Assembly: GCF_045679555.1 (NCBI RefSeq) | Contig: NC_092098.1 | Location: 16,320,538-16,384,537 of the forward strand | DNA: 64,000 nt | Direction: 5' to 3' | From: Salvelinus alpinus | Taxonomy: Eukaryota > Chordata > Actinopteri > Salmoniformes > Salmonidae | Made by a program: the position numbers and the translations under genes | Notes under the pieces: model-generated | What the model saw: the letters and a program-made list of their open reading frames with translations, nothing else | What the model was told of the DNA's origin: nothing | Databases searched by the model: none | Shown here: positions 37,601 through 46,380 of the stretch, piece after piece | Layout: each line of letters opens with the position of its first letter | Position numbering within the stretch: the stretch's first letter is position 1

Positions 37601-38620
37601 TTCTATTGCTTTAATAAGGCATTACGAGCAATGGACGGGGTCACCATGTATCACTATTAATTTGTTTGATGCTCTTATACCACCCACATATTGTTTACCG
37701 TGTTCACAGTGTAATACTCTCATATTGCACTTAAACCACTTATATTGCGCTCATCTAAATGGCTTACATGCTAGGTTCAGGTCTAATTAATCTGATTTGA
37801 GACTTTCTACCACTCTGTCATTTGAAAATATGAAATATATTATACTGGAATGCAATGGTAAATCATAAAGATATAGTAGCGCCAAATTTCAGGAAGGAAT
37901 TTTCTGTACCACAGACTCATAATTATTGGGTTGTGCTACCTTTTGTCTACCATTACTAATAGCAGGGCAGAATAGTAATCAAGCAGACAGAATCAGACAA
38001 AAGAGATTCTGCTGGCCCTATTGTGTCTGCTCTCTCATTCTCTCTCCTTCCCCTCCATCCCTCCCTCCCCATCTCTTTGTGACACTGTATGCCTGTCACG
38101 GCCAGGACCTGCTCCCCCAGGTCTACCATTGACCTCCTCTCACCTCAATAAGATTAATGTATTTTGGGCAGGCAGCACAATCACCCTTTGAGTGATCCGC
38201 TCATCCCTCTCTTTCGAAAAGCCTCCTTCCTCTCATCTGCTTGAACAGCTATTCTTAGAGAAAAGTGTGAGATGGAAAAAAGTGAGAAATTGATGAAGTG
38301 CAAAAAAATACTATTACCTGATTATAGTAATTGAACAATTCAAGGTCTACCACATATTGCTCTCATTCTGTAGACCCTTTTGTTCGTAAATTACATACTC
38401 TACGTTTTACCCAGATTAACCTTTAGACATTGTATTATATGCACATATTTTAGACTGACTTAAGGTCACTGAGCACTTTCTTTTCCCAGGTCATGGTTTC
38501 AAGTTTGGTCCAGTCGTTGGGAAGGTGCTGTGTGAGCTGAGCCTTGGACAGATGCCCTCCTATGACCTCTCCCCATTCAAAATCCAGCGGTTCCAGTCCA
38601 ACCCCAAATCCTCTTTATAG
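10483..38620 (+). CDS. pipox: PIPOX, peroxisomal sarcosine/L-pipecolate oxidase (gene span, 7 coding exons seen, one expected exon missing)
   Basis: The product is a flavoenzyme that oxidises sarcosine and L-pipecolate with oxygen, releasing hydrogen peroxide, in peroxisomes. Seven exons with GT–AG borders give about 317 residues that align in order with the vertebrate protein (about 390 residues). Visible features are the N-terminal FAD-binding GAGIQG at residues 13–18, the substrate/flavin-loop motif [14 protein letters not shown] in exon 2, the Cys in ESCLYT that carries covalent FAD in the family, and GAGFSGHGF near the C-terminus. Exons lie at 10483–10593, 11306–11454, 17882–18064, 34065–34217, 34598–34747, 36977–37052 and 38490–38620. 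About 72 residues between exons 2 and 3 are not found. Splicing exon 2 straight to exon 3 shifts the frame and reaches a stop quickly. The missing exon may be lost, misassembled or too diverged to see, so whether the gene is functional is open. The ATG at 10483 has A at −3. An in-frame ATG 72 bases upstream lacks homology. The protein ends in SSL, a non-canonical peroxisomal signal. Confidence 0.88.
11306..11454 (+). CDS. pipox: PIPOX coding exon 2
   Basis: A TTCTTCAG acceptor precedes [20 protein letters not shown], the conserved segment near the isoalloxazine ring in monomeric sarcosine oxidases, and then a helix ending LFR. The donor is GTATGC. The exon ends two bases into a codon, so the next true exon must start by supplying one base. 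Confidence 0.93.
13700..13965 (-). repeat. Core segment of the hAT-type family (isolated copy)
   Basis: It carries the foldback core seen at 3950–4170, 18200–18440 and 35700–35950: a TGCTTTCAAGATAACTGGGA arm and, at the other end, a GAGTTCCCAGTTGTCTTGAA arm that pair with each other. The rest of the element is absent. Confidence 0.65.
14057..14180. repeat. Partial copy of the inverted-repeat element at 7978–8434
   Basis: The TATCAATATCAAATCATTTT and GGTCAAAAAGAAACAAAAAC segments match the 7978 copy in order and spacing. The second terminus is missing. Confidence 0.55.
14173..14382 (-). pseudogene. LINE reverse transcriptase fragment with YADD
   Basis: The piece starts [19 protein letters not shown], containing the Y-A-D-D catalytic motif of non-LTR reverse transcriptases, and continues GFKPNDEKC. 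Its last codons run into unrelated Tc1-derived sequence. Confidence 0.72.
14197..14250. mobile_element. Tc1 terminal fragment
   Basis: GGTATTTGATACACTGCCGA followed by TTTTGCAGG resembles the terminus of the Tc1 element at 18856. Only about 55 bp remain, abutting the LINE. Confidence 0.5.
14250..16430 (-). mobile_element. Decayed L1-like (L1/Tx1 group) LINE, minus orientation
   Basis: Two recognisable ORF2 pieces lie in the right order: an endonuclease block at 15556–15861 and a reverse-transcriptase YADD block near 14370. Between them the frame is broken many times. Sequence up to about 17270 may be an extension of it, but I could not confirm that. Confidence 0.75.
15556..15861 (-). pseudogene. 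LINE endonuclease domain fragment
   Basis: [20 protein letters not shown] and [12 protein letters not shown] are the conserved AP-endonuclease motifs of L1-type ORF2; GDFN includes the catalytic Asp and Asn. The fragment is about 100 residues, with broken frames on either side. Confidence 0.78.
16604..16636. repeat. (CA)n microsatellite
   Basis: It is about 16 uninterrupted CA units within PIPOX intron 2. Confidence 0.9.
17279..17455. repeat. AT-rich tandem repeat, about 3 units
   Basis: A unit of about 60 bp, containing ATAGGACAATAAAT and AGATGTATAATTTATT, repeats three times with small differences 430 bp before a PIPOX exon. Confidence 0.75.
17882..18064 (+). CDS. pipox: PIPOX coding exon (third seen; fourth expected)
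   Basis: This exon encodes [16 protein letters not shown] and continues to [15 protein letters not shown] and IPLQ, matching the human segment from the GGIVRDGEKV region to EMPLQ. The acceptor is ATTCCCAG and the donor is CAG/GTGCAG. It has exactly 61 codons and starts in phase 0, which does not fit the phase-2 end of the exon before it. That mismatch is independent evidence that an intervening exon is absent. Confidence 0.92.
18856..20460 (+). mobile_element. Nearly complete Tc1 element with inverted termini of about 205 bp
   Basis: The left terminus CAGTGAGGGAAAAAAGTATT is mirrored at the right end, and TA flanks both sides (18854–18855, 20461–20462). The two inverted repeats run about 205 bp and differ at only a few positions by eye, a sign of a young copy. 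It encodes one transposase with a single frame break. Confidence 0.92.
19223..20244 (+). pseudogene. Tc1 transposase with one frameshift
   Basis: The protein starts [20 protein letters not shown]. An N-terminal helix-turn-helix region is followed by a GRPR-like linker area, then catalytic [14 protein letters not shown] and NPIENLW, the DDE triad. Length and order are normal for Tc1 (about 340 residues). One missing base near 19762 throws the reading frame, and the second half continues in the next frame to TAA at 20244. Without that break it would look complete, so the copy was probably active recently. Confidence 0.9.
20829..20853. repeat. (TC)n microsatellite
   Basis: It is a pure CT run of about 25 bp inside the 3' part of the hAT-type element. 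Confidence 0.9.
21700..24245. repeat. TACAGTACATAC-type satellite, first block
   Basis: The block is built from two roughly 10-bp words, CAGTACATAC and ACTATATATA, alternating in variable order to give units near 10 and 20 bp. It starts just after a short unique segment (CTTTAACTTCCACTTACATA). None of the common words forms a stop in several frames, which explains the very long Tyr/Ile/His/Thr-rich open frames on both strands. Confidence 0.93.
24247..24680 (+). repeat. Duplicated hAT end plus unique linker between satellite blocks
   Basis: GATAGCCAAGCGTAGCGGTG through CTAAAATCACCACTG repeats the end of the element at 21267–21497. It is followed by the same CA-rich stretch and linker that precede the first satellite block. 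The same cassette recurs at 30130–30610, so the satellite was copied with its flank. Confidence 0.88.
24680..30127. repeat. TACAGTACATAC-type satellite, second and longer block
   Basis: The motif vocabulary matches the first block and the order is largely colinear, but the block is about twice as long. Extra length comes from additional tandem copies of a block of about 955–990 bp. The anchor TATGCAGTACATACAGCAT recurs near 25250, 26230, 27220 and 28175, against about 22258 in the first block. Confidence 0.92.
30130..30612 (+). repeat. Third copy of the hAT-end and linker cassette
   Basis: It repeats 24247–24680 at a distance of 5882 bp. It carries a private insert near 30450–30495 (AAAGACCTAGGACTTCCTGC) that is missing from the other two. 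Confidence 0.87.
30645..31347 (-). mobile_element. Truncated Tc1 element inserted in the satellite
   Basis: The terminus CAGTCATGGCCAAAAGTTTT sits at a TA (30643–30644), and the element runs into the transposase on the minus strand. At about 31347 it stops abruptly and the satellite motif resumes. It is the same family as 1–579. Confidence 0.85.
30813..31347 (-). pseudogene. Tc1-like transposase, C-terminal half
   Basis: The open frame includes [30 protein letters not shown] with the second Asp, and [12 protein letters not shown] with the third acidic residue, ending GQHCKY. The DNA-binding half and first catalytic Asp are missing because the element is broken at the satellite boundary. Confidence 0.83.
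31345..31608. repeat. TACAGTACATAC-type satellite, third short block
   Basis: The same motif resumes after the Tc1 insertion for about 260 bp and ends near ATATATTGTGTAGTGGCAAC. Confidence 0.88.
31640..32125 (+). mobile_element. Tc1-like element fragment (family of 49488–50629)
   Basis: The transposase C-terminal region is followed by a decayed end, GCAGGTGTCCACATATTTCT, which matches the CCAAAAGTATGTGGACACCT terminus at 49496. The 5' half is missing. Confidence 0.75.
31663..32058 (+). pseudogene. Tc1-like transposase fragment
   Basis: [17 protein letters not shown] and [18 protein letters not shown] carry the second and third acidic residues of the DDE triad. About 130 residues remain open, ending in a premature stop. 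Confidence 0.78.
33313..33460. repeat. Long near-perfect inverted repeat (hairpin)
   Basis: Arms at 33313–33379 and 33393–33460 are reverse complements at roughly 90% over 67 bp, separated by about 13 bp. Matching words include ACTAAATCACATCAAACTT and GATTCACG/CGTGAATC. It lies within a dispersed element starting near 32703 and would fold into a strong stem if transcribed with the intron. Confidence 0.8.
33765..33870 (+). repeat. 5S rRNA-like (SINE-type) remnant
   Basis: GGGCTTGGTTAAAACCCTGC then ATGGGAGACC and GGAGGTGCTGCC follow the order of the 3' half of 5S rRNA (GGGCCTGGTTAGTACTTGGA, ATGGGAGACC, GGGTGCTG). The 5' half and polymerase III box A are not evident. It is therefore a derived repeat, not a 5S gene. 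Confidence 0.4.
34065..34217 (+). CDS. pipox: PIPOX coding exon (fourth seen)
   Basis: It encodes [20 protein letters not shown] through to [13 protein letters not shown], 51 codons flanked by TTGCCAG and GTGAGG. It matches the human INVCYWREMVPGSY and YGLPTGEYPGLMK segments, part of the substrate domain. It lies 16 kb from the previous exon, across the satellite-filled intron. Confidence 0.93.
34598..34747 (+). CDS. pipox: PIPOX coding exon (fifth seen)
   Basis: Fifty codons encode [15 protein letters not shown] through [20 protein letters not shown] to ESCLYT. The Cys of ESCLYT is the covalent FAD attachment residue in this family. The donor GTCAGT is followed, 21 bases after the exon ends, by a 1.7-kb hAT-type insertion. 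Confidence 0.93.
34769..36478 (-). mobile_element. Complete hAT-type non-autonomous element with perfect 8-bp target duplication
   Basis: The ends CAGTGGTGATTTT and GGGTCGCCACTG are inverted at their outer nine bases with one mismatch. CTGCCGTC flanks both sides (34761–34768 and 36479–36486). The 1.71-kb body has no transposase. It contains a foldback core at about 35700–35990 with a perfect TGACGTCA at 35755. It sits in the PIPOX intron just 21 bp after the exon ending at 34747. Confidence 0.9.
36977..37052 (+). CDS. pipox: PIPOX coding exon (sixth seen)
   Basis: It encodes [20 protein letters not shown] followed by GAGFSG, flanked by CTGCAG and GTATTT. It matches human TPDEQFILDRHP and the second FAD-contacting GAGFSG motif. 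It ends one base into a glycine codon, which the last exon completes. Confidence 0.93.
37053..38489 (+). other. PIPOX last intron
   Basis: It is 1.4 kb between a GTATTT donor and a TTTTCCCAG acceptor. I recognise no repeat or extra exon in it. Confidence 0.6.
38490..38620 (+). CDS. pipox: PIPOX terminal coding exon
   Basis: After a TTTTCCCAG acceptor it encodes [20 protein letters not shown] and ends PKSSL with TAG at 38618. The C-terminal tripeptide is SSL. The human protein ends AHL, a PTS1 variant. Ser at the middle position departs from the usual basic residue, so peroxisome import may be weak or altered; that is an inference. No canonical AATAAA was seen in the next kilobase. Confidence 0.92.
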
Positions 38621-40402
38621 ACCTAGTCACAAAGTAAGCAACTGGAATCAGAAGCAAGTATTGATCCACTATGGTTCATCTCAGTACAGACTGATTGACA
38701 AGGTCCAATGTGAACATTGTTATGAATGTGAAGTATCCAAGTGCGTATGATGCCAATACCACCTCTTTGTGAATGATGCACATACCATAGACTTCTGTAT
38801 GATTTACAAACAAGGCAGCTACTCATTGACTATCAGAGCTGCATTATAAATCAAGATAATAATGAATGTAGATGATGAAGACTGAAACCTGTGTTGTTTA
38901 TCTATAGGTTTTCAATCCCTGCCTTGGTACTCACTTTGATTTTCACCCCAGTGTTTCTCCCTGTAATGACAATCCCCCTCATAAAGCAAACACATTGTTA
39001 AAACGCCATCAGCTGTGGAGACATTAGTCTTTCTGCCGTGGAAGCTAACAGCTAACCCAGTAATGTTCCACAGTACCTGTTCTCTCTGTAAACATTTTCA
39101 TCACTAATCAGCAAGTCACACAATGACCACAGTTCATCAGCTTCAATGGGGAAATTATACAGTGATCACCAGGATATTTATTCACAGAGCTGGAAATGAA
39201 TTTGTATTGATTGAGCTAGACAATGGCCACATTAAAAGGCCATTACATCAGCAGCACAGGGCTAAATCCATGCCTCTCCCTAAGCAGCAGCAGAGGCTGC
39301 ATGAGCTGGGGCTGGGCCAGAGGCGGAGTGGTGCTTCATGCTGAGTAACCAGGGGAATACAGCACGTCAGAGGAGAGAAGAAGGCTAGAATTACATTACA
39401 CCATTTACATGAGACATTCTCCAGACAAATTAATTTGTCAGGGGTGACTTCATCACTTGGGCCATTTTTACACCTCATATTTTCTGCTGTGTTACATTTT
39501 TACAGTTAGATTTTTTATTTTGGAACAGTTGGATCTCTGCAATGAGCTAGCCTTATATTAAAATAGCATGTTGACATTTAGGTTATATAGGGTCATTTTT
39601 GTGTGTCAATTGAAACAGGCACCACATTCAGAATAGCACCTGCAACACATTTCAAACGGTGGTCTATGGTTCTGCGTTCAGCATGAAATGAAAAGCATTT
39701 AGAAACTCATCAGATGGGACTTCTAATGCTCCTAGCATAAATTATTCAGATAATTGTTTTGCTCATTTTTCTAATTCCACCATTGTTTATCTAGCTGCAC
39801 TCCTGTCCTCCATTCAAACAGAATTTGACAAAGTGAGATTCATGGCTGCTTTTAGGGAAACAGAAATGCAACATTTAATGGTTTCTTTCCAGCTTTTCAA
39901 CGCCGTATTTCGTGGTGGCCTAGATTACTTTTGATTTATACAGCAGTGAAGTTTGAAATTAAAACACAGGCATAGTAAATGCACTGTGTCAACAGGTAAC
40001 TATGACAACACCTTATTTTAAGGTAGAGAGGGCGGGTGCGCTTACGCTAATGGAGGGGAAGTATTGAGAGAGAAAGAACAGTGTGTATATAATTTTGAAG
40101 GGGATGGGGGCTCACATTGGTGCCAAAATTATACTGTATTGACATTCACTTCTTTAGCTTCTGATTCATTTTTTTTTAGATGGAGTTCAAGATCACAGAC
40201 CTGGCCAGTGGGGGACAAAATACATGAGCTAAATTAAAAAGTCTAAAGACAAACAATATTTCCCTTCAGCATCAGTTAAATGAAAATGCAATGAAAATAC
40301 TGTATCACTGAATGTGTTACTGCATCTGAAAGTTTGTGCATCATAGCTTTTAAAAGGAAAGTCTATGATGCACCAATGCTCTTGAATGTACTTAGTCAGA
40401 TA
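38621..40402. other. Intergenic sequence downstream of PIPOX
   Basis: It includes the PIPOX 3' UTR, whose end I cannot place for lack of a canonical AATAAA. No other gene or repeat is supported. Confidence 0.45.
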
Positions 40403-41770
40403 CAGCGCATTCGGAAAGCATTTTGTTACGTTACAGCCTTATTCTAAAATGTTGAGATGTTTCTACCACCTGTGGTGAATTCAATTGATTGGACATGATT
40501 TGGAAAGACACACACCTGTCTATATAAGGACCCACAGTTGACAGTGCATGTCAGAGCAAAAACCAAGCCATGAGGTCGAAGGAATTGTCCGTAGAGCTCC
40601 GAGAAAGGATTGTGTCGAGGCACAGATCTCGGGAAGGGTACCAAAACATTTCTGCAGCATTTAAGGTCCCCAAGAACACAGTGGTCACCATCATTCTTAA
40701 ATGGAAGAAGTTTGGAACCACCAAGACTCTTCCTAGAGCTGGCACCCAGCCAAAGGACCCAGGTCTTTGGTCAGGGAGGTGACCAAGAACCGAATGGTCA
40801 CTCTGAGAGAGCTCCAGAGTTCCTCTGTGTAGATGGGAGAACCTTCCCGAAGGACAACCATCTCTGCAGCACTCCACCAATCAGGCATTTATAGTAGAGG
40901 GGCCAGACGGAAGCCACTCTTCAGTAAAAGGAAAATGACAGCCCGATTGGAGTTTACCTAAAGGCACCTAAAGGACTCTGAGACAATGAGAAATAAGATT
41001 CTCTAGTCTGATGAAACCAAGATTGAACTCTTTGGCCTGAATGCCAAGCGTCACGTCTGGAGGAAACCTGGCACCATCCCTACGGTGAAGCATGGTGGTG
41101 GCAGCATCATGCTGTGGGGATGTTTTTCAGTGGCAGCGACTGGGAGACTAGTCAGGATCGAGGCAAACATGAACGGAGAAAAGTACAGAGATCCTTGATG
41201 AAAACCTACTCCAGAGCACTCAGGACCTCAGACTAGGATGAAGGTTCACCTTCCAACAGGACAACAACACTAAGCACAGAGCCAAGACAACGCAGGAGTG
41301 GCTTCAGGACAAGTCTCTGAATTACCTTGAGTGGTCCAGCCAAAGCCCAGACTTGAACCTGATCGAACATCTCTGGAGAGACCTGAAAATAGCTGTGCTG
41401 TGACGCTCCCCATCCAACCTGACAGAGCTTGAGAGGATCTGCAGAGAAGAATGGGAGAAACTCCCCAAATACAGATGTGCCATGCTTGTAGTGTTATACC
41501 CAAGAACATTTGAGGCTGCAATTGCTCCCAAAGCTGCTTCAACAAAGTACTGAGTAAAGGGTCTGAATACTTACAGTGTATGTAAATGTGATTTTTCAGT
41601 TTTCTATTTTTAATACATTTGCAGAAATTTCTAAAAACCTGTTTTTGCTTTGTCATTATGGGGTATTGTGTGTAGATTGAGGGGGGGGAACTTTTATCAA
41701 TTTTAGAATATGGCTGTAACGTAACAATGTGGACAAAGTGAAGGGGTCTGAATATTTTACGAATGCATTG
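40403..41770 (+). mobile_element. Decayed full-length Tc1-like element
   Basis: The left end after TA reads CAGCGCATTCGGAAAGCATT, and the right end ATTTTACGAATGCATTG is its inverted partner before TA at 41771. Length is about 1.37 kb. The transposase has several frame breaks and stops. Confidence 0.85.
40570..41555 (+). pseudogene. Tc1-like transposase, multiply broken
   Basis: The start MRSKELSVELRERIVSRHRS is a typical Tc1 DNA-binding domain, and the frame breaks by about 40782. Later pieces in other frames show SDETKIELF near 41010 and a [15 protein letters not shown] segment near 41370, followed by a stop. It is non-functional. Confidence 0.83.
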
Positions 41771-42939
41771 TAAATATGGATCTAACACCAAATCAAAGTT
41801 TTAAAAGCAAAGTATTCATCCTTATGAATGTTGCGAATAGGGAGACCAACAGGGCAGGCGAGCATAGAAACCAGTGGCAATATTTAGAATTGTAATGAGC
41901 TTGGTGCTTTTGGGAAGCTGTGAAAGTGTCAAACGATTTTTCTACAGCTTCTCACTGTCAGAGGCCCATGAGGGAGGGTTCTCTCTCACTCTCTCCAATC
42001 CCTAAGACAGAGCATGCTGCTCTGGGAAACATCCTGGGACCTCATCACAGAGGCACAGCACTTCCACTTTGGCAGGGACACAGAGCATGGCAGGAGTGTT
42101 TTGTCCACCAGTGCTGAATTTGGTTGGAGACAGAAAAGCTTTTGCTTTTTTCCACTCCAAAATGTTTCAGTAATTCTGTTTCTGGCTCATGGTCAGCTTG
42201 AATATAGCTGTGTGGTAAGAAAACATGAAATCAAATATTTCTCCTCCACCATCGTTGAATCCCTTTCATGCTAAGTTCCACACACAGAGGGAAAACGGTT
42301 GTATTGTTCCTCGGGCCCTGTAAAGACCTATGCAAAATGTAAATATTGTTTGAGCTTACCTCTGAGCCCTCTGACAAAGGCCCACTATTGTGCAGTGTTC
42401 ATTAGAGTGGAAATGATATGTGCAAATAAAGAAAAGCGCCCAAAGCAGCACCCTCCTCCGCTGACTCTTTTCTTCTCAGAGTTGCAAATGAATGCAGCTT
42501 CCTCACCTGGTCCCTGCAGGCGGTATCCCAGCGCCTCCAATCATCCTGTTATTGACAGAAGGCTGCCTGTGGAAAACTGTGCGCACTAATCACAGAGGAT
42601 GAGGCCTGAGTTCAGACACATCCCCTCCTCCGCCTGCCTGTACCCTGACAGGCCGTATTGCCTGAGAGAGGGTGCTCCATCCAAGGACAAAATGTGGAAA
42701 TGTCCCCTGATCAAATGTAATGCAACACGTCAACACCTGCTAGGGGAGAAACTAATCCCCTATCATTCAGTGGCATCACACTTTAGAATGAATGAACCCA
42801 ATCTCCTCTGTGAACTTGGACAGCATAGTCTAGACAGCAGAGTCAACAGCATTGTCAAATGCAAGGTCACTGAATACTTCAAGTGTGGCCCTAGTAACAT
42901 GGTGTGGCAGCATATCGACTCATTGCAATAGAGAGCTAC
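41771..42939. other. Intergenic, no gene recognised
   Basis: Several open frames of 65–110 codons overlap on both strands. None shows a known motif or splice structure that I trust. Confidence 0.4.
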
Positions 42940-43279
42940 GGGGGGCCACGACAGCGAGTGAAACTCGAATAACAGTTGTTGTAGAACTAAGGATCTCTGG
43001 GGGGACACATACTGCCCTCTTCTCAGGTAGCCTGGTGGGTAGGCGCGTTGGGCCGCTACTAGATACTGCCCCCTTCTCAGGTAGCCTTGAGAATGTTGAG
43101 AATGTCGCCGATGGAGATGGCTACCGTTTTACGATCCCGTAACCAATTGTGCTATTGTGTATGTTTTTTCGCGTTATTTGTAACTTATTTTGTACATAAT
43201 GTTTCTGCCACTGTTTCTTATGACCGAAAAGAGCTTCAGGACAGCGATTACTCAAACCATACTGGAGGAATAATTTTTC

Positions 43280-43654
43280 TTGAACGAGTTGGATGGGAAG
43301 GACTTACTTCAGACGATCGACAAGGCCCTCATCCCCATCATTCGCAGGAGAAAGAGATGGAGGTATGGAGGACGAAGGTCCGGGTGCATTGTAAGGATCC
43401 GTCGCCGAGAGGGTAATCTACCTTTACCGTCGTTCCTATTAGCCAACGTACGATCAATCGATAATAAAATAGATGACCTACAATCAGGTATCTCTTACCA
43501 ACGGGAAATTAAAAAGTGTAGTATCTTATGTTTCACCCAGTCGTGGCTGAACGACGACATGAATAACATACAGCTGGCATGTTTTAAACTTTTTCGGCAG
43601 GATCGAACAGCGGCCTCTGGTAAGACAAGGAGTGGCATTCTATGCATTTTGTAA
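43280..43654 (+). pseudogene. LINE endonuclease N-terminal fragment
   Basis: LANVRSIDNKIDDLQ and ILCFTQSWLNDDM are the opening motifs of non-LTR AP-endonucleases, where N and E are usually catalytic. Here the usual FTETWL reads FTQSWL, losing the Glu. Confidence 0.72.
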
Positions 43655-44268
43655 ACAACAGCTGGTGCACGAAATCTAAGGAAGTCTCGAGGTTTTGCTC
43701 GCCTGAGGTAGATTATCTCAAGATAAGCTGTAGACCACACTATTTACAAAGAGAGTTTTCATCTGTATTTTTCGTAGCTGTCTATTTACCACCACAAACC
43801 GATACTGGCACTAAGACCGCAGTCAATGAGCTATATATGGCCATAAGCAAACAGGAAAACACTCATCCAGAAGCAGCTCTCCTAGTGGCTGGGGACATTA
43901 ATGCAGGGAAATTTAAATCCATTTTACTTCATTTTTACCAACATGTTAAATGTGCAACCAGAAGAAAAAAAAACTCTAGACCACCTTTACTCCACACACA
44001 GAGACGCAGACAAAGCCCTCCCTCGCCCTGCATTTGGCAAATCTGACCATAATTATATCCTCCTGATTCCTGCTTACAAGCAAAAACTAAAGCAGGAAGC
44101 ACCAGTGACTCGGTCAATAAGAAAGTGGTCAGATGAAGCACATGCTAAGTTACAGGACTGTTTTGCTAGCACAGACTGGAATATGTTCCGGGATTCTTCC
44201 AAAGGCATTGAGGTGTACACCACATCACTGGCTTCATCAATAAGTGCCTCGATGACGTCGTCCCCACA

Positions 44269-44988
44269 GTGATCATACGTACATACCCCAACCAGAAGCC
44301 ATGGATTACAGGCAACTATCTCACTGAGCTAAAGGGTAGAGATTCTGCTTTCAAGGAGGGGGACTCTAACCCGGAAGCTTATAAGAAATCACACTTTGCC
44401 TTCCGACGATCCATCAAACAGGCAAAGGATCAATACAGGACTAAGATTGAATCGTACTACACCGGCATCGACGCTCGTTGGATGTGGCAGGTCTTGCAAC
44501 CTATTACAGACTGCAAAGGGAAGCACAGTTGCGAGCTGCCCAGTGACACGAGCCTACCAGACGAGCTAAATTACTTCTATGCTCGCTTCAAGGCAAGTAA
44601 CACTGAAGCATGCATGAGAGCATCAACTGTTCCAGACGACTGTGGGACTACGCTCTCCGTAGCCGATGTAAGACCTTTAAACAGGTCAACATTCACAAGG
44701 CCGCAGGGCCAGACGGATTACCAGGACGTGTACTCCGAGATTGCGCTGACCATATGGCAAGTGTCATCACTGACACTTCAACAACACATCCGCCACGCTG
44801 ATCCTCAACACGGAGGCCCCTCAGGAGTGCGTGCTCAGTCCCTCCTGTACACCCTGTTCACTCATGACTGCATGGCCAGGCACGACTCCAACACCATCAT
44901 CAAGTTTGCAGATGACACAACAGTGGTAGGCCTAATCACCAACAACGATGAGACAGCCTATATGGAGGTCAGAAACCTGAACAGCTAA
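44269..44988 (+). pseudogene. LINE reverse transcriptase fragments fused by deletion
   Basis: The first half (NQKPWITGNYLTELKGRDSA, then DQYRTKIESYYTG) is the linker and early RT. The final third jumps to RAQSLLYTLFTHDC and FADDTTVVGLI with the catalytic ADD. Conserved RT blocks in between are missing or out of frame. Confidence 0.72.
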
Positions 44989-45698
44989 TCAAAGGGCTAC
45001 CCAGAACCTTCTTTTATGCTGCTGCTACTCTCTGTTTATTATCTATGCATAGTCACTTTAACTCTACCTACATGTACATATTGCACATTGACTCTGTACC
45101 GGTACCCCCTGTATATTGCCTCGCTATTGTTATTTTACTGCTGCTGTTTAATTATTTACTTTTATTTTAAAAAATTTACTTAACACTTTTTTTCTTAACT
45201 TCTTAAAGCATTGTTGGTTAAGGGCTTGTAAGCATTTCACTGTAAGGTGCACCTGTTGTATTTGGCGCATGTGACAAATAAAATATGATTTGGTAAACAA
45301 CTAAAGAGCTCAGCTAAAAGCGCTGCCTGCCTTTGTTAGGCTGACCCCCCACCCCCCTCCACTGGGTTGTGTAACAACGTTACTGCTGATTTTCATCTGC
45401 CACTCAGTGGAAAGGATTTAAGTAAAGACAGACACGCATCCACTCAGACTCACACTAGTAAGATTATGGGGAAATCTCCCCTTCATAGGGGGCAGCACAG
45501 AACGGTTTGAGGAATAGAGGATTCCAGATTGGGTTGATGGGGGATTCTAGATACTAAACAGGATTTTCGTCTGAACATCGAAGTTAGTCAATGTCAACAA
45601 ATGTACTGAGCTATACTCATTAGTTACTTAGCATCTATGTAAGCCTCACTTCTCTAAAACAATGCCTGATTTTCAAGTTTGTTTCTGTACCACGTTTC

Positions 45699-46120
45699 GG
45701 CCTAGATTCAATCAGATCAAGCGTTAACCGGCGAAAGCCGACACTAATGTTTTGGTGGTGTCGGAGGTGTAACTGCTTTGGACCTGTCAAATTGGTGAGC
45801 AGCCACACCCGTCCCACTAACATTAGAAGTTCAGAACGTGTGTAGTCTTTATAGAAATAATTCATTCAACAAAATAATGAGGGTTTCTATCAGCGTAATC
45901 GAGGTATAGGCTAGATTATGTTACATCTCACATTCCAGTGTTTTAATTTGTAAACAAGGCTGCATGAGATTTCCAATGGAAATGTCCACTTTAGGTATAA
46001 TGCCAAAAGCCGCTTGTGGATTTGCCAGCTCTAATGCAGTTCAACCTCTGACACCTCCGATAGCACCAAAACAACCGCTATGCAGATGTCGGCTGACGCG
46101 GATCTGATTGAATAGAGCCC
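45699..46120. mobile_element. Non-autonomous DNA element with 20-bp inverted termini
   Basis: The left end GGCCTAGATTCAATCAGATC pairs with the right end GATCTGATTGAATAGAGCCC. The interior also has inverted GTGTCGGAGGTG / CACCTCCGATAG words. There is no coding sequence, and the superfamily and target duplication are unresolved. Confidence 0.72.
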
Positions 46121-46261
46121 TTATAGCTTATACCGGAAAACAAAATGTAAGATTATCTAGTTGCATAGTAGTGAGTGTGAGCAGTGTTCATACATTTGCT
46201 GCTGTTGTGTCTGGTTTTAATGATTAATTTCAATGGTGTTTGTTTTCCCTCTCCTCTACAG

Positions 46262-46380
46262 GGGGAAGATGGATGGTATGATCAAGTGATGCACTTGAGG
46301 AGATGAGGAAAAAACTTCAGTCAAGCACATCAGTAAAATGTTCCTGCTGTTTTCAATAAATAACTCTCCTCATTTCCATC
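46262..46380 (+). other. Candidate orphan 3' terminal exon
   Basis: A strong pyrimidine tract and AG (TTTCCCTCTCCTCTACAG) precede a 95-bp segment that ends in AATAAA at 46355–46360. No long frame follows the acceptor. It could be a non-coding last exon of a plus-strand transcript, or chance. Confidence 0.25.

Larger units (their letters stand above)
42940..45296 (+). mobile_element. Decayed L2/CR1-like LINE with a complete 3' end
   Basis: Endonuclease and reverse-transcriptase pieces occur in plus order, including ADDTTVVGLI at about 44908–44940. The 3' end has a TTGTATTTGGCGCATGTGAC segment and the tail ACAAATAAAATATGATTTG, characteristic of a common fish LINE. Frames are broken and part of the RT is deleted. 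The 5' limit is approximate. Confidence 0.8.

Noticed and set aside
41270..41791. A 173-codon minus-strand open frame
   Set aside because: It is antisense to the broken Tc1 transposase and spans its terminal repeat.
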